Origin: Schumannella soli
GTDB lineage: Bacteria > Actinomycetota > Actinomycetes > Actinomycetales > Microbacteriaceae
DNA: 64,000 nucleotides
Direction of reading: 5' to 3'
NCBI RefSeq assembly: GCF_006517435.1
Contig: NZ_VHQG01000001.1
Location: 124,001 to 188,000 of the forward strand
Of this stretch, positions 33,826 through 43,089 are shown one piece after another. The position numbers and the translations under genes are program-made. The first letter of the stretch is position 1, and each line of letters begins with the position of its first letter. The notes beneath the pieces were generated by a model. The model did not search any database. It worked only from the letters and a program-made list of their open reading frames with translations, and was not told where the DNA came from.

Positions 33826-35577
33826 ATGAGCCCGCACGCCACCCTCGAGGCCGCCCGCGCCTGGATCGCCCAGGACCCCGACGAGACCACCCGCGCCGAG
33901 CTGCAGAAGCTGGTGGATGCGGCGGGGGGCGCCGGTGCGGCGGCTGCCGGCGACGCGGCCGGGCACGCCGAGCGCGCCGCCCGCGAGCTGGCCGCGCGCT
34001 TCGACGGCCGCCTCGAGTTCGGCACCGCGGGCCTGCGCGGCGAGCTCGGCGCCGGGCCTCAGCGCATGAACCGGGTGCTCGTGGCGCAGGCCGCCGCCGG
34101 GCTGGCGGCCTTCCTGCTCGCCCGTGAGCCGCATCCGACGATCGTGGTCGGCTTCGACGGCCGTCACAACAGCGAGGTCTTCGCCCGCGACACGGTCGAG
34201 CTCATGCAGGGCGCCGGCGTCGACGCGCACCTCATGCCGCGCCGGCTGCCCACTCCCGTGCTGGCCTTCGCCGTGCGCCACCTCGACGCGAGCGCCGGGG
34301 TCATGGTCACCGCGAGCCACAACCCGGCTCGCGACAACGGCTACAAGGTCTACCTCGGCGGCGCCGACGCCGGGTCGCAGATCGTCTCGCCCTCCGACGG
34401 GGAGATCCAGGCGGAGATCCTGCGCGTCGCCGCCGGGTCGATCTCCGACCTGCCGCGCTCCGACGACTGGCGGCTCGTCGACGAGTCCGTCGTCGAGGAG
34501 TACGTGACGACCACGGCGGCCGTCGCGAGCGACGCGGCCCGGCCCATCCCCTTCGTGTACACCGCCATGCACGGCGTCGGCTACGAGACCGCCGCGCGCG
34601 TGTTCGCGGCGGCCGGCTTCGGCGAGCCCGTCGTCGTCGCCGAGCAGCGCGACCCCGACCCCGACTTCCCGACCGTCCCCTTCCCGAACCCGGAGGAGGA
34701 GGGCGCGATGGATCTGTCGTTCGCGCTCGCGGCCCGCAGCGGCGTGAAGCTGGTCATCGCGAACGACCCCGACGCCGACCGGCTCGCTGTCGGCATCCCC
34801 GATCCGTCGACGACAGAAGGCTGGCGTCGGCTCAGCGGCAACGAGGTCGGGCTGCTGCTCGGCGACCGCGCGGCGCGACAGGCGGTCGCCGCGGCGGCGT
34901 CATCGGCGGATGCGGACGTGTCCGGCCCGGATGCGGTCGCGCGCCCGACGGGCACGCTCGCCTGCTCGCTCGTCTCCTCGCCCGGTCTCGGCGCGATCGC
35001 CCGCGCCGCAGGCCTCGAGCACGCCGAGACGCTCACCGGGTTCAAGTGGATCTCGCGGGCGCCCGGCCTCGTCTTCGGCTTCGAGGAGGCCCTCGGCTAC
35101 CTCGTGAACCCGGACACGATCCGCGACAAGGACGGCATCTCGGCGGCGGTCGCGCTGCTCGACCGCGCCGCCGCGCTCGACGCGGAGGGCCGCACGATCG
35201 CGGACGCGCTCGACGAGCTCGCCGAGCGCGTCGGCGGCTACGCCTCGGGGCAGATCTCGATCCGCGTCGCCGAGCTGGGCGACATCCCGCGCATGGCCGC
35301 AGCGCTGCGCGCCGCCCCGCCGACGTCGGTCGGCGGTGTCGCCGTGGTCTCGGTCGAGGACTTCCTCGAGGGGGTCGGCGACTACCCGAAGGGCGACATC
35401 CTGCGCTACCGGCTCGAGGGCGACGGCCGTGTGATCGTGCGTCCGAGCGGCACCGAGCCGAAGCTCAAGGTGTACATCGACGCGGCGTCGACGAACGGCA
35501 CGGGGGCCGAGCGCCTCGCGGCCGCGCGCGACCTCGTCGCGCGACTCGACGCGGGGATGCGCGAGCTGCTGAGCTGA
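33826..35577 (+). CDS. pmmB: Phospho-sugar mutase (phosphopentomutase/phosphomannomutase type)
   Basis: This is an alpha-D-phosphohexomutase of about 583 residues. The phosphoserine loop is GVMVTASHNPARDNGYK, the Mg loop NDPDADRLAVG, the sugar loop FGFEEALGY and the phosphate loop RPSGTEPKLKVY. It lies directly after punA. Actinobacterial members in this position (PmmB, Rv3308) likely act on ribose-1- or deoxyribose-1-phosphate as well as hexoses. ATG at 33826 is chosen for the GGGAGA ribosome-binding site 8 nt upstream. An in-frame GTG at 33796 overlapping the punA stop is the alternative. Copy C of the 69-bp element follows the stop by 15 bp. Confidence 0.9.
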   Translation: MSPHATLEAARAWIAQDPDETTRAELQKLVDAAGGAGAAAAGDAAGHAERAARELAARFDGRLEFGTAGLRGELGAGPQRMNRVLVAQAAAGLAAFLLAREPHPTIVVGFDGRHNSEVFARDTVELMQGAGVDAHLMPRRLPTPVLAFAVRHLDASAGVMVTASHNPARDNGYKVYLGGADAGSQIVSPSDGEIQAEILRVAAGSISDLPRSDDWRLVDESVVEEYVTTTAAVASDAARPIPFVYTAMHGVGYETAARVFAAAGFGEPVVVAEQRDPDPDFPTVPFPNPEEEGAMDLSFALAARSGVKLVIANDPDADRLAVGIPDPSTTEGWRRLSGNEVGLLLGDRAARQAVAAAASSADADVSGPDAVARPTGTLACSLVSSPGLGAIARAAGLEHAETLTGFKWISRAPGLVFGFEEALGYLVNPDTIRDKDGISAAVALLDRAAALDAEGRTIADALDELAERVGGYASGQISIRVAELGDIPRMAAALRAAPPTSVGGVAVVSVEDFLEGVGDYPKGDILRYRLEGDGRVIVRPSGTEPKLKVYIDAASTNGTGAERLAAARDLVARLDAGMRELLS

Positions 35578-35592
35578 CGTCGTCGCGCTCGG

Positions 35593-35661
35593 CGCCGCAC
35601 GATCTGGGTGACGCCGCGAGATATCGTGCGGCGGAGTCAGGATCGCCGCGCGATCCTGCGC
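35593..35661 (-). repeat. 69-bp doubly palindromic element, copy C
   Basis: This is a reverse-orientation copy, about 61 of 69 bases identical to copy A by eye. It fills the gap between the convergent pmmB and PTS EIIB genes. Both conserved palindromes are present, so it may act as their terminator. Confidence 0.85.
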
Positions 35662-35668
35662 GACCAGG

Positions 35669-35941
35669 TCAGCCGAGGGCGGACTCGAGCTTCGACGTCA
35701 GCTCGGCGGTGTCGAAGTAGTTGTCGATCACGATCACGTCGGCGAAGGTCTTTCCGATCTGCGCCACGAACTCGGGGCTGGTCAGGATGACCTGCGCGTC
35801 ATCCGCCTCCGCCTGCAGCGAGTCGAGGTCGGTCGCGACGACGGCCGCCGTGATGCCGAGTCGCTGCAGCACGCGCTCGGCGTTCACCTTGAGGATGCCG
35901 CTGGTGCCGATTCCGGCGCCGCAGATCGCCACGATCTTCAT
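35669..35941 (-). CDS. PTS EIIB component (UlaB/lactose-cellobiose-like)
   Basis: This protein of about 90 residues has the EIIB fold. MKIVAICGAGIGTSGIL carries the phosphorylatable cysteine at residue 8 within the P-loop-like CGAGIGTS. It would take phosphate from EIIA and pass it to a sugar entering through an EIIC channel. No EIIC gene is present in this window. It lies 33 bp downstream of the EIIA gene. A GTG two codons earlier (35947) could be the start. Confidence 0.87.
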   Translation of the reverse strand: MKIVAICGAGIGTSGILKVNAERVLQRLGITAAVVATDLDSLQAEADDAQVILTSPEFVAQIGKTFADVIVIDNYFDTAELTSKLESALG

Positions 35942-35974
35942 GCGCACGATGATCCCACGCGTCGGCGGGGTGGG

Positions 35975-36415
35975 TCAGCCGGCGAGGATCGCGCGCACTG
36001 CATCCGCGTCGTCGGCGGCGGCGAGGCGCTCGGTCGTGTCCGAGTCGTTGAACACGTTCGCCAGGTCGGCGATCGCGGTCAGGTGCCGCGCTGGCGTCGC
36101 GACGGCGAGACCGAGCACGACGCGCACGGGGTCGTTCTGCGGATGCCCGAACAGCACCGGCTCGGCGAGGGTGACGACCGAGAGCCCATCGGCGAGCACG
36201 TCGGGCCCGGGACGCGCGTGCGCGAGCGCGAGTCCGGGCGAGATGACGGCGTAGGGGCCGTGCTCGTCGATCATCCGCACCATCGCGTCGCTGTAGGGCG
36301 GCCGGGTGGCGCCGCCGCGCACGAGGGCGTCGCCGGCCAGCCGCACGGCGGCACGCCAGTCGGCGGCCTCGCCGCGGATCACGATCACCTCGTCGCCGAG
36401 AGGGGGCAGCGCCAT
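35975..36415 (-). CDS. PTS EIIA component (fructose/mannitol/ascorbate type)
   Basis: This 146-residue protein is of the PTS_EIIA type-2 family. VISPGLALAHARPG carries the active-site histidine, and ATRPPYSDAMVRMIDEHGPY is the characteristic earlier segment. It would receive phosphate from HPr and, ultimately, from EI (ptsI at 55.7 kb). Its ATG starts 1 bp after the adenosine deaminase stop, so they are one transcript. A partner channel protein is missing here. Confidence 0.87.
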   Translation of the reverse strand: MALPPLGDEVIVIRGEAADWRAAVRLAGDALVRGGATRPPYSDAMVRMIDEHGPYAVISPGLALAHARPGPDVLADGLSVVTLAEPVLFGHPQNDPVRVVLGLAVATPARHLTAIADLANVFNDSDTTERLAAADDADAVRAILAG

Positions 36416-36416
36416 C

Positions 36417-37544
36417 TCAGTCGAGACCGAATCCCTCTTCGATGCGGGCCTGCAGCTCGACGCGGTCCTCGAGGGGCAGGAAGGCGCCCTCGGCCGCGTT
36501 GAGCTGGAAGGTGAGCAGGTCGTCGAGGTCGTAGCCGAAGGCGTCCGAGAGAAGGCCCAGCTCGCGGGTGAGCGAGGTTCCGCTCATGAGGCGGTTGTCG
36601 GTGTTCACCGTGACCGCGAAGCCGAGCTGGTAGAGGGTGTCGAAGGGGTGGTCGTCGAAGTCGGAGCCCCAGGCCGCGAAGGCGCCGGTCTGCAGGTTCG
36701 AGCTCGGGCTGACCTCGAGCGGCATGCGGCGGTCGCGCACCCACTGGGCGAGGCGGCCGAGGCGCACGCCCACGGCCTCGCCGTCGTCGCTGACGATCTC
36801 GATGTCCTCGCGGATGCGCACACCGTGACCGAGGCGCAGCGCGTGCCCGTCGATCAGGGCGCTGCGGATGGAGGCGAGCCCGGCGGCTTCGCCGGCGTGC
36901 ACGGTGATCGGGAGACCCTCCGCGAGCAGCAGGTCGAAGGCGTCCTTCATCCGACTCGGCGGGAAGCCGTCCTCGGGGCCGGCGATGTCGAAGCCGTGCA
37001 CCCCGACATCGCGGTGGCGCAGCGCCAGCTCGGCGATCTCGACGCCGTTGTCGAGGTGGCGCATCGCGCTCACCAGCTGTCCGGCGCGGATCCAGCCGCC
37101 CTGCGCCTCGACGTTCGCGACGGCCTCGTCGATGCCGGCCTGCACGGCCTCGACCGCGGCATCCGTCGAGAGGCCCTTCTGCACGTGCTGCTCGGGCGCC
37201 CAGCGCAGCTCGCCGTAGAGCACGCCGTCGGCGTGCAGGTCTTCGACGAACTCGCGCGCGACGCGACGCAGGCCCTCCTCGGTCTGCATGACGGCGATCG
37301 TGAGGTCGAAGGTCTTCAGGTACTCGACCAGGCTGCCCGAGTCGGACTGGGCGCGGAACCAGCCGCCGAGCGCCTCGGGGTCGCTCTCGGGCACGTCGAC
37401 GCCGGCCGCGGCGGCCAGTTCGATGATCGTGCCGGGGCGCAGTCCGCCGTCGAGGTGGTCGTGCAGAGAGACCTTGGGCAGGTCGGCGAGGGCGACGCCC
37501 TCGACTGCGGTGCTCGGAGTGGCTGCGTCGCGCGCGTCGGTCAT
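36417..37544 (-). CDS. add: Adenosine deaminase
   Basis: This 375-residue metal-dependent amidohydrolase has the zinc-binding LPKVSLHDHLDGGLRPG near the start, the VHAGEAAGL loop, LRLGHGVRI and the late EVSPSSNLQTG and NTDNRLMSGTSL motifs. It deaminates adenosine or deoxyadenosine to inosine for use by the phosphorylase and hydrolase nearby. ATG at 37544 fits the TAGATT -10 box 7 nt upstream; GTG at 37568 is an alternative. Its operon continues into two PTS genes. Confidence 0.93.
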   Translation of the reverse strand: MTDARDAATPSTAVEGVALADLPKVSLHDHLDGGLRPGTIIELAAAAGVDVPESDPEALGGWFRAQSDSGSLVEYLKTFDLTIAVMQTEEGLRRVAREFVEDLHADGVLYGELRWAPEQHVQKGLSTDAAVEAVQAGIDEAVANVEAQGGWIRAGQLVSAMRHLDNGVEIAELALRHRDVGVHGFDIAGPEDGFPPSRMKDAFDLLLAEGLPITVHAGEAAGLASIRSALIDGHALRLGHGVRIREDIEIVSDDGEAVGVRLGRLAQWVRDRRMPLEVSPSSNLQTGAFAAWGSDFDDHPFDTLYQLGFAVTVNTDNRLMSGTSLTRELGLLSDAFGYDLDDLLTFQLNAAEGAFLPLEDRVELQARIEEGFGLD

Positions 37545-37551
37545 GGCATCG

Positions 37552-37557
37552 AATCTA
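37552..37557 (-). promoter_or_regulatory. -10 box TAGATT, leaderless start of add
   Basis: TAGATT on the minus strand ends 7 nt before the ATG of add. This supports the internal ATG rather than the upstream GTG as the translation start. Confidence 0.5.
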
Positions 37558-37687
37558 CCCGCCCGCACCCGACAGCTTCCCGCGGGGATGCCATTCCGGC
37601 AGCCGCGCCCGCAGTCGCCGCGCGACCGTCCCCGAAGCCGAGCGATCCGTGCGCGATGCGCGACCGACGGCGCGGGATGATGGACCC

Positions 37688-38623
37688 GTGACCCGACGCA
37701 TCCTGCTCGACTGCGACCCCGGCCATGACGACGCGATCGCGATCCTGCTCGCCGCCGGGGACCCCGGCGTCGAGATCGCCGCGATCACGACCGTCAGCGG
37801 CAACCAGAGCATCGAGAAGGTCACCCGCAACGCGCTCGCGATCGCCGAGCTCGCCGGTCTCGACCCGACGGTGCCGATCGCGCGCGGCGCCCACCGGCCG
37901 CTGCTGCACGAGGTCGAGTACGCGCCCGAGTACCACGGCGAGTCGGGCCTCGACGGACCGCAGCTGCCCGAGCCGACGCGCGCGCTCGACTCGCGCCACG
38001 GCGTGCAGCTCATCATCGACACGATCATGGGCTCCGAGCCGGGCGAGATCACGCTCGTGCCAACGGGCGCCCTCACCAACGTCGCCCTCGCCGTGCGACT
38101 CGAGCAGCGCATCGTCGAGCGCGTGCGCGAGGTGATCTTCATGGGCGGCGGTGTGCACGTCGGCAACCACGGCCCGTTCAGCGAGTTCAACATCGCGATC
38201 GACCCCGAAGCAGCGCAGATCGTGATCGGCGCGGGCTGGCCGATCACGATGGTGGGGCTGGATGCGACCCACCAGGCGGTCGTGACGCCCGAGATCCGCG
38301 CGAAGCTCGACGCCGTCGGCACCCGCTCGTCCGCCTTCGTCGGCGGCCTGCTCGACTTCTACGGCGCCGCCTACGCCGGGCACGGCTTCGCGCATCCGCC
38401 CGTGCACGACCCGGTCACGGTCGCGATGGTCATCGACCCGACGCTCGTGCGCGCGGTGAAGGCCCCGCTCGCGGTCGAGCTGACCGGCACGCTGACGAAG
38501 GGGATGACCGTCGCCGATCTGCGCGAGCCCGCCCCCGAGTCGACGCCCACCTCGGTCGCGCTCGGCGTCGAGAACGAGCGCTTCTGGGATCTCGTGGTCG
38601 CCGCGCTCAGTCGGCTGCCGTAG
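37688..38623 (+). CDS. Nucleoside hydrolase (IunH/RihA type)
   Basis: This 311-residue enzyme hydrolyses the N-glycosidic bond of ribonucleosides. The calcium-binding N-terminus is ILLDCDPGHDDAIAIL, followed by VSGNQSIEKVTRNAL, VPTGALTNVALAV, IFMGGGVHVGNHGPFSEFN and the HPPVHDPV histidine segment. It is divergent from add and adds a phosphate-independent salvage route beside the phosphorylases. GTG at 37688 is used because the DxDPGxDD motif should lie within about ten residues of the start. Confidence 0.92.
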   Translation: MTRRILLDCDPGHDDAIAILLAAGDPGVEIAAITTVSGNQSIEKVTRNALAIAELAGLDPTVPIARGAHRPLLHEVEYAPEYHGESGLDGPQLPEPTRALDSRHGVQLIIDTIMGSEPGEITLVPTGALTNVALAVRLEQRIVERVREVIFMGGGVHVGNHGPFSEFNIAIDPEAAQIVIGAGWPITMVGLDATHQAVVTPEIRAKLDAVGTRSSAFVGGLLDFYGAAYAGHGFAHPPVHDPVTVAMVIDPTLVRAVKAPLAVELTGTLTKGMTVADLREPAPESTPTSVALGVENERFWDLVVAALSRLP

Positions 38624-38632
38624 GCGGCCGCG

Positions 38633-39121
38633 GTGCCGCCCGATCTCGTGCCGGAGCTGATCGTCGAGAGCACGCCCGCGAGTCTCGCGTTCTGGGTGGG
38701 GCTCTGCGGGTTCCGGATCGAATACGAGCGCCCCGACGAGGGATTCGCCTATCTGTCGCGGGGATCGGCGCACGTCATGCTCGATCAGCGCGGCGTCGGG
38801 CGCGACTGGATGACGGGAGCGCTGGAGCGGCCGTTCGGCCGAGGCGTCAACTTCCAGATCGGCGTCACCGATCTCGATCCGATCCTGTCGGCGCTGCGGG
38901 CGGCCGAGCATCCGCTCTTCCTGGAACCGGAAACGAAGTGGTACCGCGTCGACGATCGCCGCGAGGTCGGCGTGCGCCAGTTCCTCGTCGAGGACCCTGA
39001 CGGCTACCTCCTGCGGTTCCAGACCTCGCTCGGGCATCGGGACGCGGCGCCCGCCGCGAGCGCGGACGCCGCAGCGGTTCTTGGGCGGGCCGAGAAGCCG
39101 TCGGCTCCGGATCCCGCCTGA
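38633..39121 (+). CDS. VOC (glyoxalase/bleomycin-resistance fold) protein
   Basis: This 162-residue protein has one VOC module: VPELIVESTPASLAFWVGLCGFRIEYERPDEGFAYLS and a second half ending FLVEDPDGYLLRFQTSLG with the usual metal-ligand glutamate region replaced by Asp-Pro-Asp-Gly. It resembles bleomycin-binding proteins, but the function is not assignable. GTG start, 9 bp after the hydrolase stop. It is convergent with deoA, and the 82-bp gap holds small GC-rich palindromes (for example TCTGAGCG/CGCTCAGA at 39191-39208). Confidence 0.8.
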   Translation: MPPDLVPELIVESTPASLAFWVGLCGFRIEYERPDEGFAYLSRGSAHVMLDQRGVGRDWMTGALERPFGRGVNFQIGVTDLDPILSALRAAEHPLFLEPETKWYRVDDRREVGVRQFLVEDPDGYLLRFQTSLGHRDAAPAASADAAAVLGRAEKPSAPDPA

Positions 39122-39203
39122 CGCGGCAGCGCCCTCGCGCCGGTCGCCCGCGGACGCCCCGGAACGCGCCCGCGCTGCCGGGGCCGCTGCTCTGAGCGAC
39201 CGC

Positions 39204-40487
<1,284 letters not shown>

Positions 40488-40493
40488 CCGACC

Positions 40494-40499
40494 AGATTA
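40494..40499 (-). promoter_or_regulatory. -10 box TAATCT, leaderless start of deoA
   Basis: TAATCT on the minus strand is followed by 6 nt and the GTG of deoA. This places transcription start at the codon. Confidence 0.5.
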
Positions 40500-40529
40500 C
40501 GGCGTGCGACGGGCGGATGGAGGCGCGGT

Positions 40530-41210
40530 TCAGTCATTCGCGACGGGCGAGGCGAAGTCCATCCACACCGTGCTGTCGGTGCAGGCGAGAACGCCCGCGT
40601 CGGGCACGAAGACGGCCGCGAAGGAGTGCGGCGGGTAGACCCGCCAGCCGTCGCCCGTCGCGGTCGCGCATCCGGTCGCCCCACCGCCGCCCTGCAGGTT
40701 CGCGACGCGCACGACGGCCGTCGCGGCACCGCCCGGCTGGATGCTGACGGTCTGGATCGCGGGACCGGCGGACGGCCGCTCGGCCGGCACGCCGAGCTGG
40801 GTTCCGTCGCCGTGGCCGACGACGGAGACGCCCGGGTAGCCGCGCAGCTCGCAGGATCCGCCGCCGGTGTTCGTGAAGACGATGTCGTAGCCGGTGCTGC
40901 CGGCGCCCGAGCCACCCGGATCCTCGGTCACGGCGACCTTCAGGGCCTCGTCGGGGCACTGCCTGCCGGGTGCGTCCGGGTCCTGCGGATCGGGCGAGGG
41001 CGCCGGCGGCGAGACGCTGATCGTCGGCTTCGACGTCACGCTCGGCGACGTGGAGGCGCCGCCGCTCGAGCCTCCTGACGCGGAGTCGCCTCCTGGCGCG
41101 CTGCAGCCGCTCAGCCCCACGACCGCGGCTCCGGCGACCGCGAGCGCGGAGACGACCAGCGAGTGGCGGCGGAACGGGGACGGACGACGGGACGGTGCGG
41201 TGGAGCTCAT
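40530..41210 (-). CDS. Secreted lipoprotein with DUF4232 domain
   Basis: This 226-residue protein has a lipoprotein signal: basic N-terminus, hydrophobic core and lipobox LSGC with Cys36. A Ser/Gly/Pro-rich linker follows. The C-terminal DUF4232-like domain (CPDEALKVAVTED; IVFTNTGGGSCELRGYPGVSVV) contains two pairs of cysteines. Such lipoproteins are common in actinobacteria and of unknown function. It lies between cdd and deoA on the same strand but has its own -10 box (TAGCGT, 7 nt before the ATG). Confidence 0.85.
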   Translation of the reverse strand: MSSTAPSRRPSPFRRHSLVVSALAVAGAAVVGLSGCSAPGGDSASGGSSGGASTSPSVTSKPTISVSPPAPSPDPQDPDAPGRQCPDEALKVAVTEDPGGSGAGSTGYDIVFTNTGGGSCELRGYPGVSVVGHGDGTQLGVPAERPSAGPAIQTVSIQPGGAATAVVRVANLQGGGGATGCATATGDGWRVYPPHSFAAVFVPDAGVLACTDSTVWMDFASPVAND

Positions 41211-41217
41211 GCGCGCG

Positions 41218-41223
41218 ACGCTA
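41218..41223 (-). promoter_or_regulatory. -10 box TAGCGT before the DUF4232 lipoprotein gene
   Basis: TAGCGT on the minus strand lies 7 nt before the ATG. This is the leaderless spacing seen at several other genes in the window. Confidence 0.45.
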
Positions 41224-41332
41224 CGCTCGCGCCTCCACCGCCCGGGCCCCGCCCAGAGGACTCTGCGACAGCGTTGTCAGAGCGCCCAGGCGCGAGCCCC
41301 GGGGGTCGGGCGCGGCGCCCGCACCGGATCGC

Positions 41333-41782
41333 TCAGGCCTGTTCCTCGCCCCGGTACACCGCGAGCGTGCGCGGGCCGAAAGCGTCGGGGATGACCTCGT
41401 CGATCGTGCGGATGCCCGACACCGTGGCGAGCAGCATCCCCTCGGCCGAGTGCTCGAACAGCAGCTGGCGACAGCGTCCGCACGGCATGAGCGCGTCGCC
41501 GTTGCCGTCGACGCAGACGAAGGCGGTCAGCTTGCCGCCGCCGGTCATGTGCAGCGCGGAGACGAGCGAGCACTCGGCGCAGAGCGTGAGGCCGTAGGAG
41601 GCGTTCTCGACGTTCGCGCCCGAGATGATCCGGCCGTCGTCGACGACGGCGGCGACGCCGACGGGGAACTTCGAGTAGGGAACGTAGGCGTGCGTCGCGG
41701 CCTCGACGGCCAGCTCGTGCAGCCCGGCCCAGTCGATGTCGGCGCCGCGAGCGGCTGCCTCGGTCGCGGTCTGGTCGGTCAT
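41333..41782 (-). CDS. cdd: Cytidine deaminase
   Basis: This 149-residue zinc enzyme converts cytidine or deoxycytidine to uridine. It has YVPYSKFPVGVAAVV, the catalytic NVENASYGLTLCAECSLVSAL (His-Ala-Glu replaced by Cys-Ala-Glu) and the second zinc motif MPCGRCRQLLFE. All three cysteine ligands are present, as in the tetrameric class. It lies 11 bp after the importer permease gene, so it is part of the nucleoside uptake operon. Confidence 0.95.
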   Translation of the reverse strand: MTDQTATEAAARGADIDWAGLHELAVEAATHAYVPYSKFPVGVAAVVDDGRIISGANVENASYGLTLCAECSLVSALHMTGGGKLTAFVCVDGNGDALMPCGRCRQLLFEHSAEGMLLATVSGIRTIDEVIPDAFGPRTLAVYRGEEQA

Positions 41783-41793
41783 CCGCTCGCCCC

Positions 41794-43089
41794 TCAGCTC
41801 TTGATGTACGGCTTGCCGGCGGCGGCCGGGCCGCGCACCTGGCCGACGAGCCCCGCGACCGCGAGCACGGTGATCAGGTACGGGAGCATCAGCAGGAACT
41901 CCTTCGGCACCGCCGTCACGCCGGCCGCGCTGAGCGAGTTCTGCAGGCTCGTCGCGAACCCGAAGAGCAGGGCGGCGAGCACGGCGCGCACCGGATCCCA
42001 GCGGCCGAAGATGACTGCGGCGAGGGCGATGAATCCGGCGCCGTTCGTCATCTCCTTCGAGAACAGGCCGATCGCGTCGAGGGCGAGGTAGGCGCCGCCG
42101 ATGCCGGCGATCGCGCCCGCGAGCGACACGTTCCAGAATCGGGTGCGGCCCACGTTGATGCCGACCGTGTCGGCGGCTTTCGGGTGCTCGCCGACCGCGC
42201 GCAGGCGCAGGCCCCAGCGGGTCTTGTTGAGCCCGAACCACACCGCGAAGACGGCGATGTACATGAAGTACACGATGAGCGAGTGGCGGAACAGCAGCGG
42301 TCCGACGACCGGGATCTCGCTGAGCAGCGGGATCGGCACGGTCGCGAAGCGCGCCGAGGCGGGGATCTTGTCGACGTCGATCACGCCGGCGAGGAAGGTG
42401 GTGAGGCCGGTGACGAGCACGTTGAGCACGACGCCGACGATCACCTGGTCGACCAGGTACTTGATCGAGAACGCCGCGAGCACGAAGGACACGAGCATGC
42501 CGGCGACGGCCGCCGCGATCAGGGCCGCCGCGGCGCTGCCGGTGGCGACGCCCACGAGCGCGGCCGAGAAGGCGCCGAACAGCAGCTGACCCTCGATCGC
42601 GACGTTGACCACGCCGACACGCTCGGAGAGCACGCCGCCGAGCGCGCCGAAGATCAGCGGGGTGCTGACCCCGAGCGCGCCGACCAGCAGACCGGTGAAG
42701 GGCAGCAGCCCGTCGGCCACGGCCCAGGTGAGGAACGCGACGACGAACAGCACCGCGAACACGATCGTGAGCCAGAGCGGCAGCTTGCCGGTGCGCCCGC
42801 GCGCCACGATGACGGCGGCGAGGATCGCGAGCAGCGCGAGCAGCACCGCGATCACGGCGACGACGGGCTGGGTCGACACCGGGATCGGGTCGAGCTGGAT
42901 GGAGTCGCGCGAGGTCGACAGGCCGAAGCGGGTCGTCCCGGTGCGCGGGAAAGCGAAGGCGGCGAGCAGCGCGAGCAGTGCGAAGACGCCGAGGATTACC
43001 GGAGCCTTCGGACTGCGGACGATCGCCTTCTCGAGCACGATCGGCGCGTGGGCTGCCGGCACGACGGGGGCGGCGGTCTCGGCGCTCAT
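41794..43089 (-). CDS. Nucleoside ABC importer permease (NupQ/YufQ type)
   Basis: This is a 431-residue BPD_transp_2 family permease with about ten membrane segments. Characteristic parts are ERVGVVNVAIEGQLLFGAF and RWGLRLRAVGEHPKAADTVGINV. It pairs with the other permease and forms the channel for nucleosides delivered by the BMP lipoprotein. The N-terminus carries about 100 residues with two extra hydrophobic segments compared with short family members. ATG at 43089 overlaps the stop of the upstream permease by 4 bp. The longer in-frame extension is a shadow of that gene. Confidence 0.92.
   Translation of the reverse strand: MSAETAAPVVPAAHAPIVLEKAIVRSPKAPVILGVFALLALLAAFAFPRTGTTRFGLSTSRDSIQLDPIPVSTQPVVAVIAVLLALLAILAAVIVARGRTGKLPLWLTIVFAVLFVVAFLTWAVADGLLPFTGLLVGALGVSTPLIFGALGGVLSERVGVVNVAIEGQLLFGAFSAALVGVATGSAAAALIAAAVAGMLVSFVLAAFSIKYLVDQVIVGVVLNVLVTGLTTFLAGVIDVDKIPASARFATVPIPLLSEIPVVGPLLFRHSLIVYFMYIAVFAVWFGLNKTRWGLRLRAVGEHPKAADTVGINVGRTRFWNVSLAGAIAGIGGAYLALDAIGLFSKEMTNGAGFIALAAVIFGRWDPVRAVLAALLFGFATSLQNSLSAAGVTAVPKEFLLMLPYLITVLAVAGLVGQVRGPAAAGKPYIKS

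Noticed and set aside
36306-37691. 461-codon plus-strand frame opposite adenosine deaminase
   Set aside because: Shadow frame with Val/Glu/Arg-rich low-complexity sequence; the minus strand encodes a complete adenosine deaminase.
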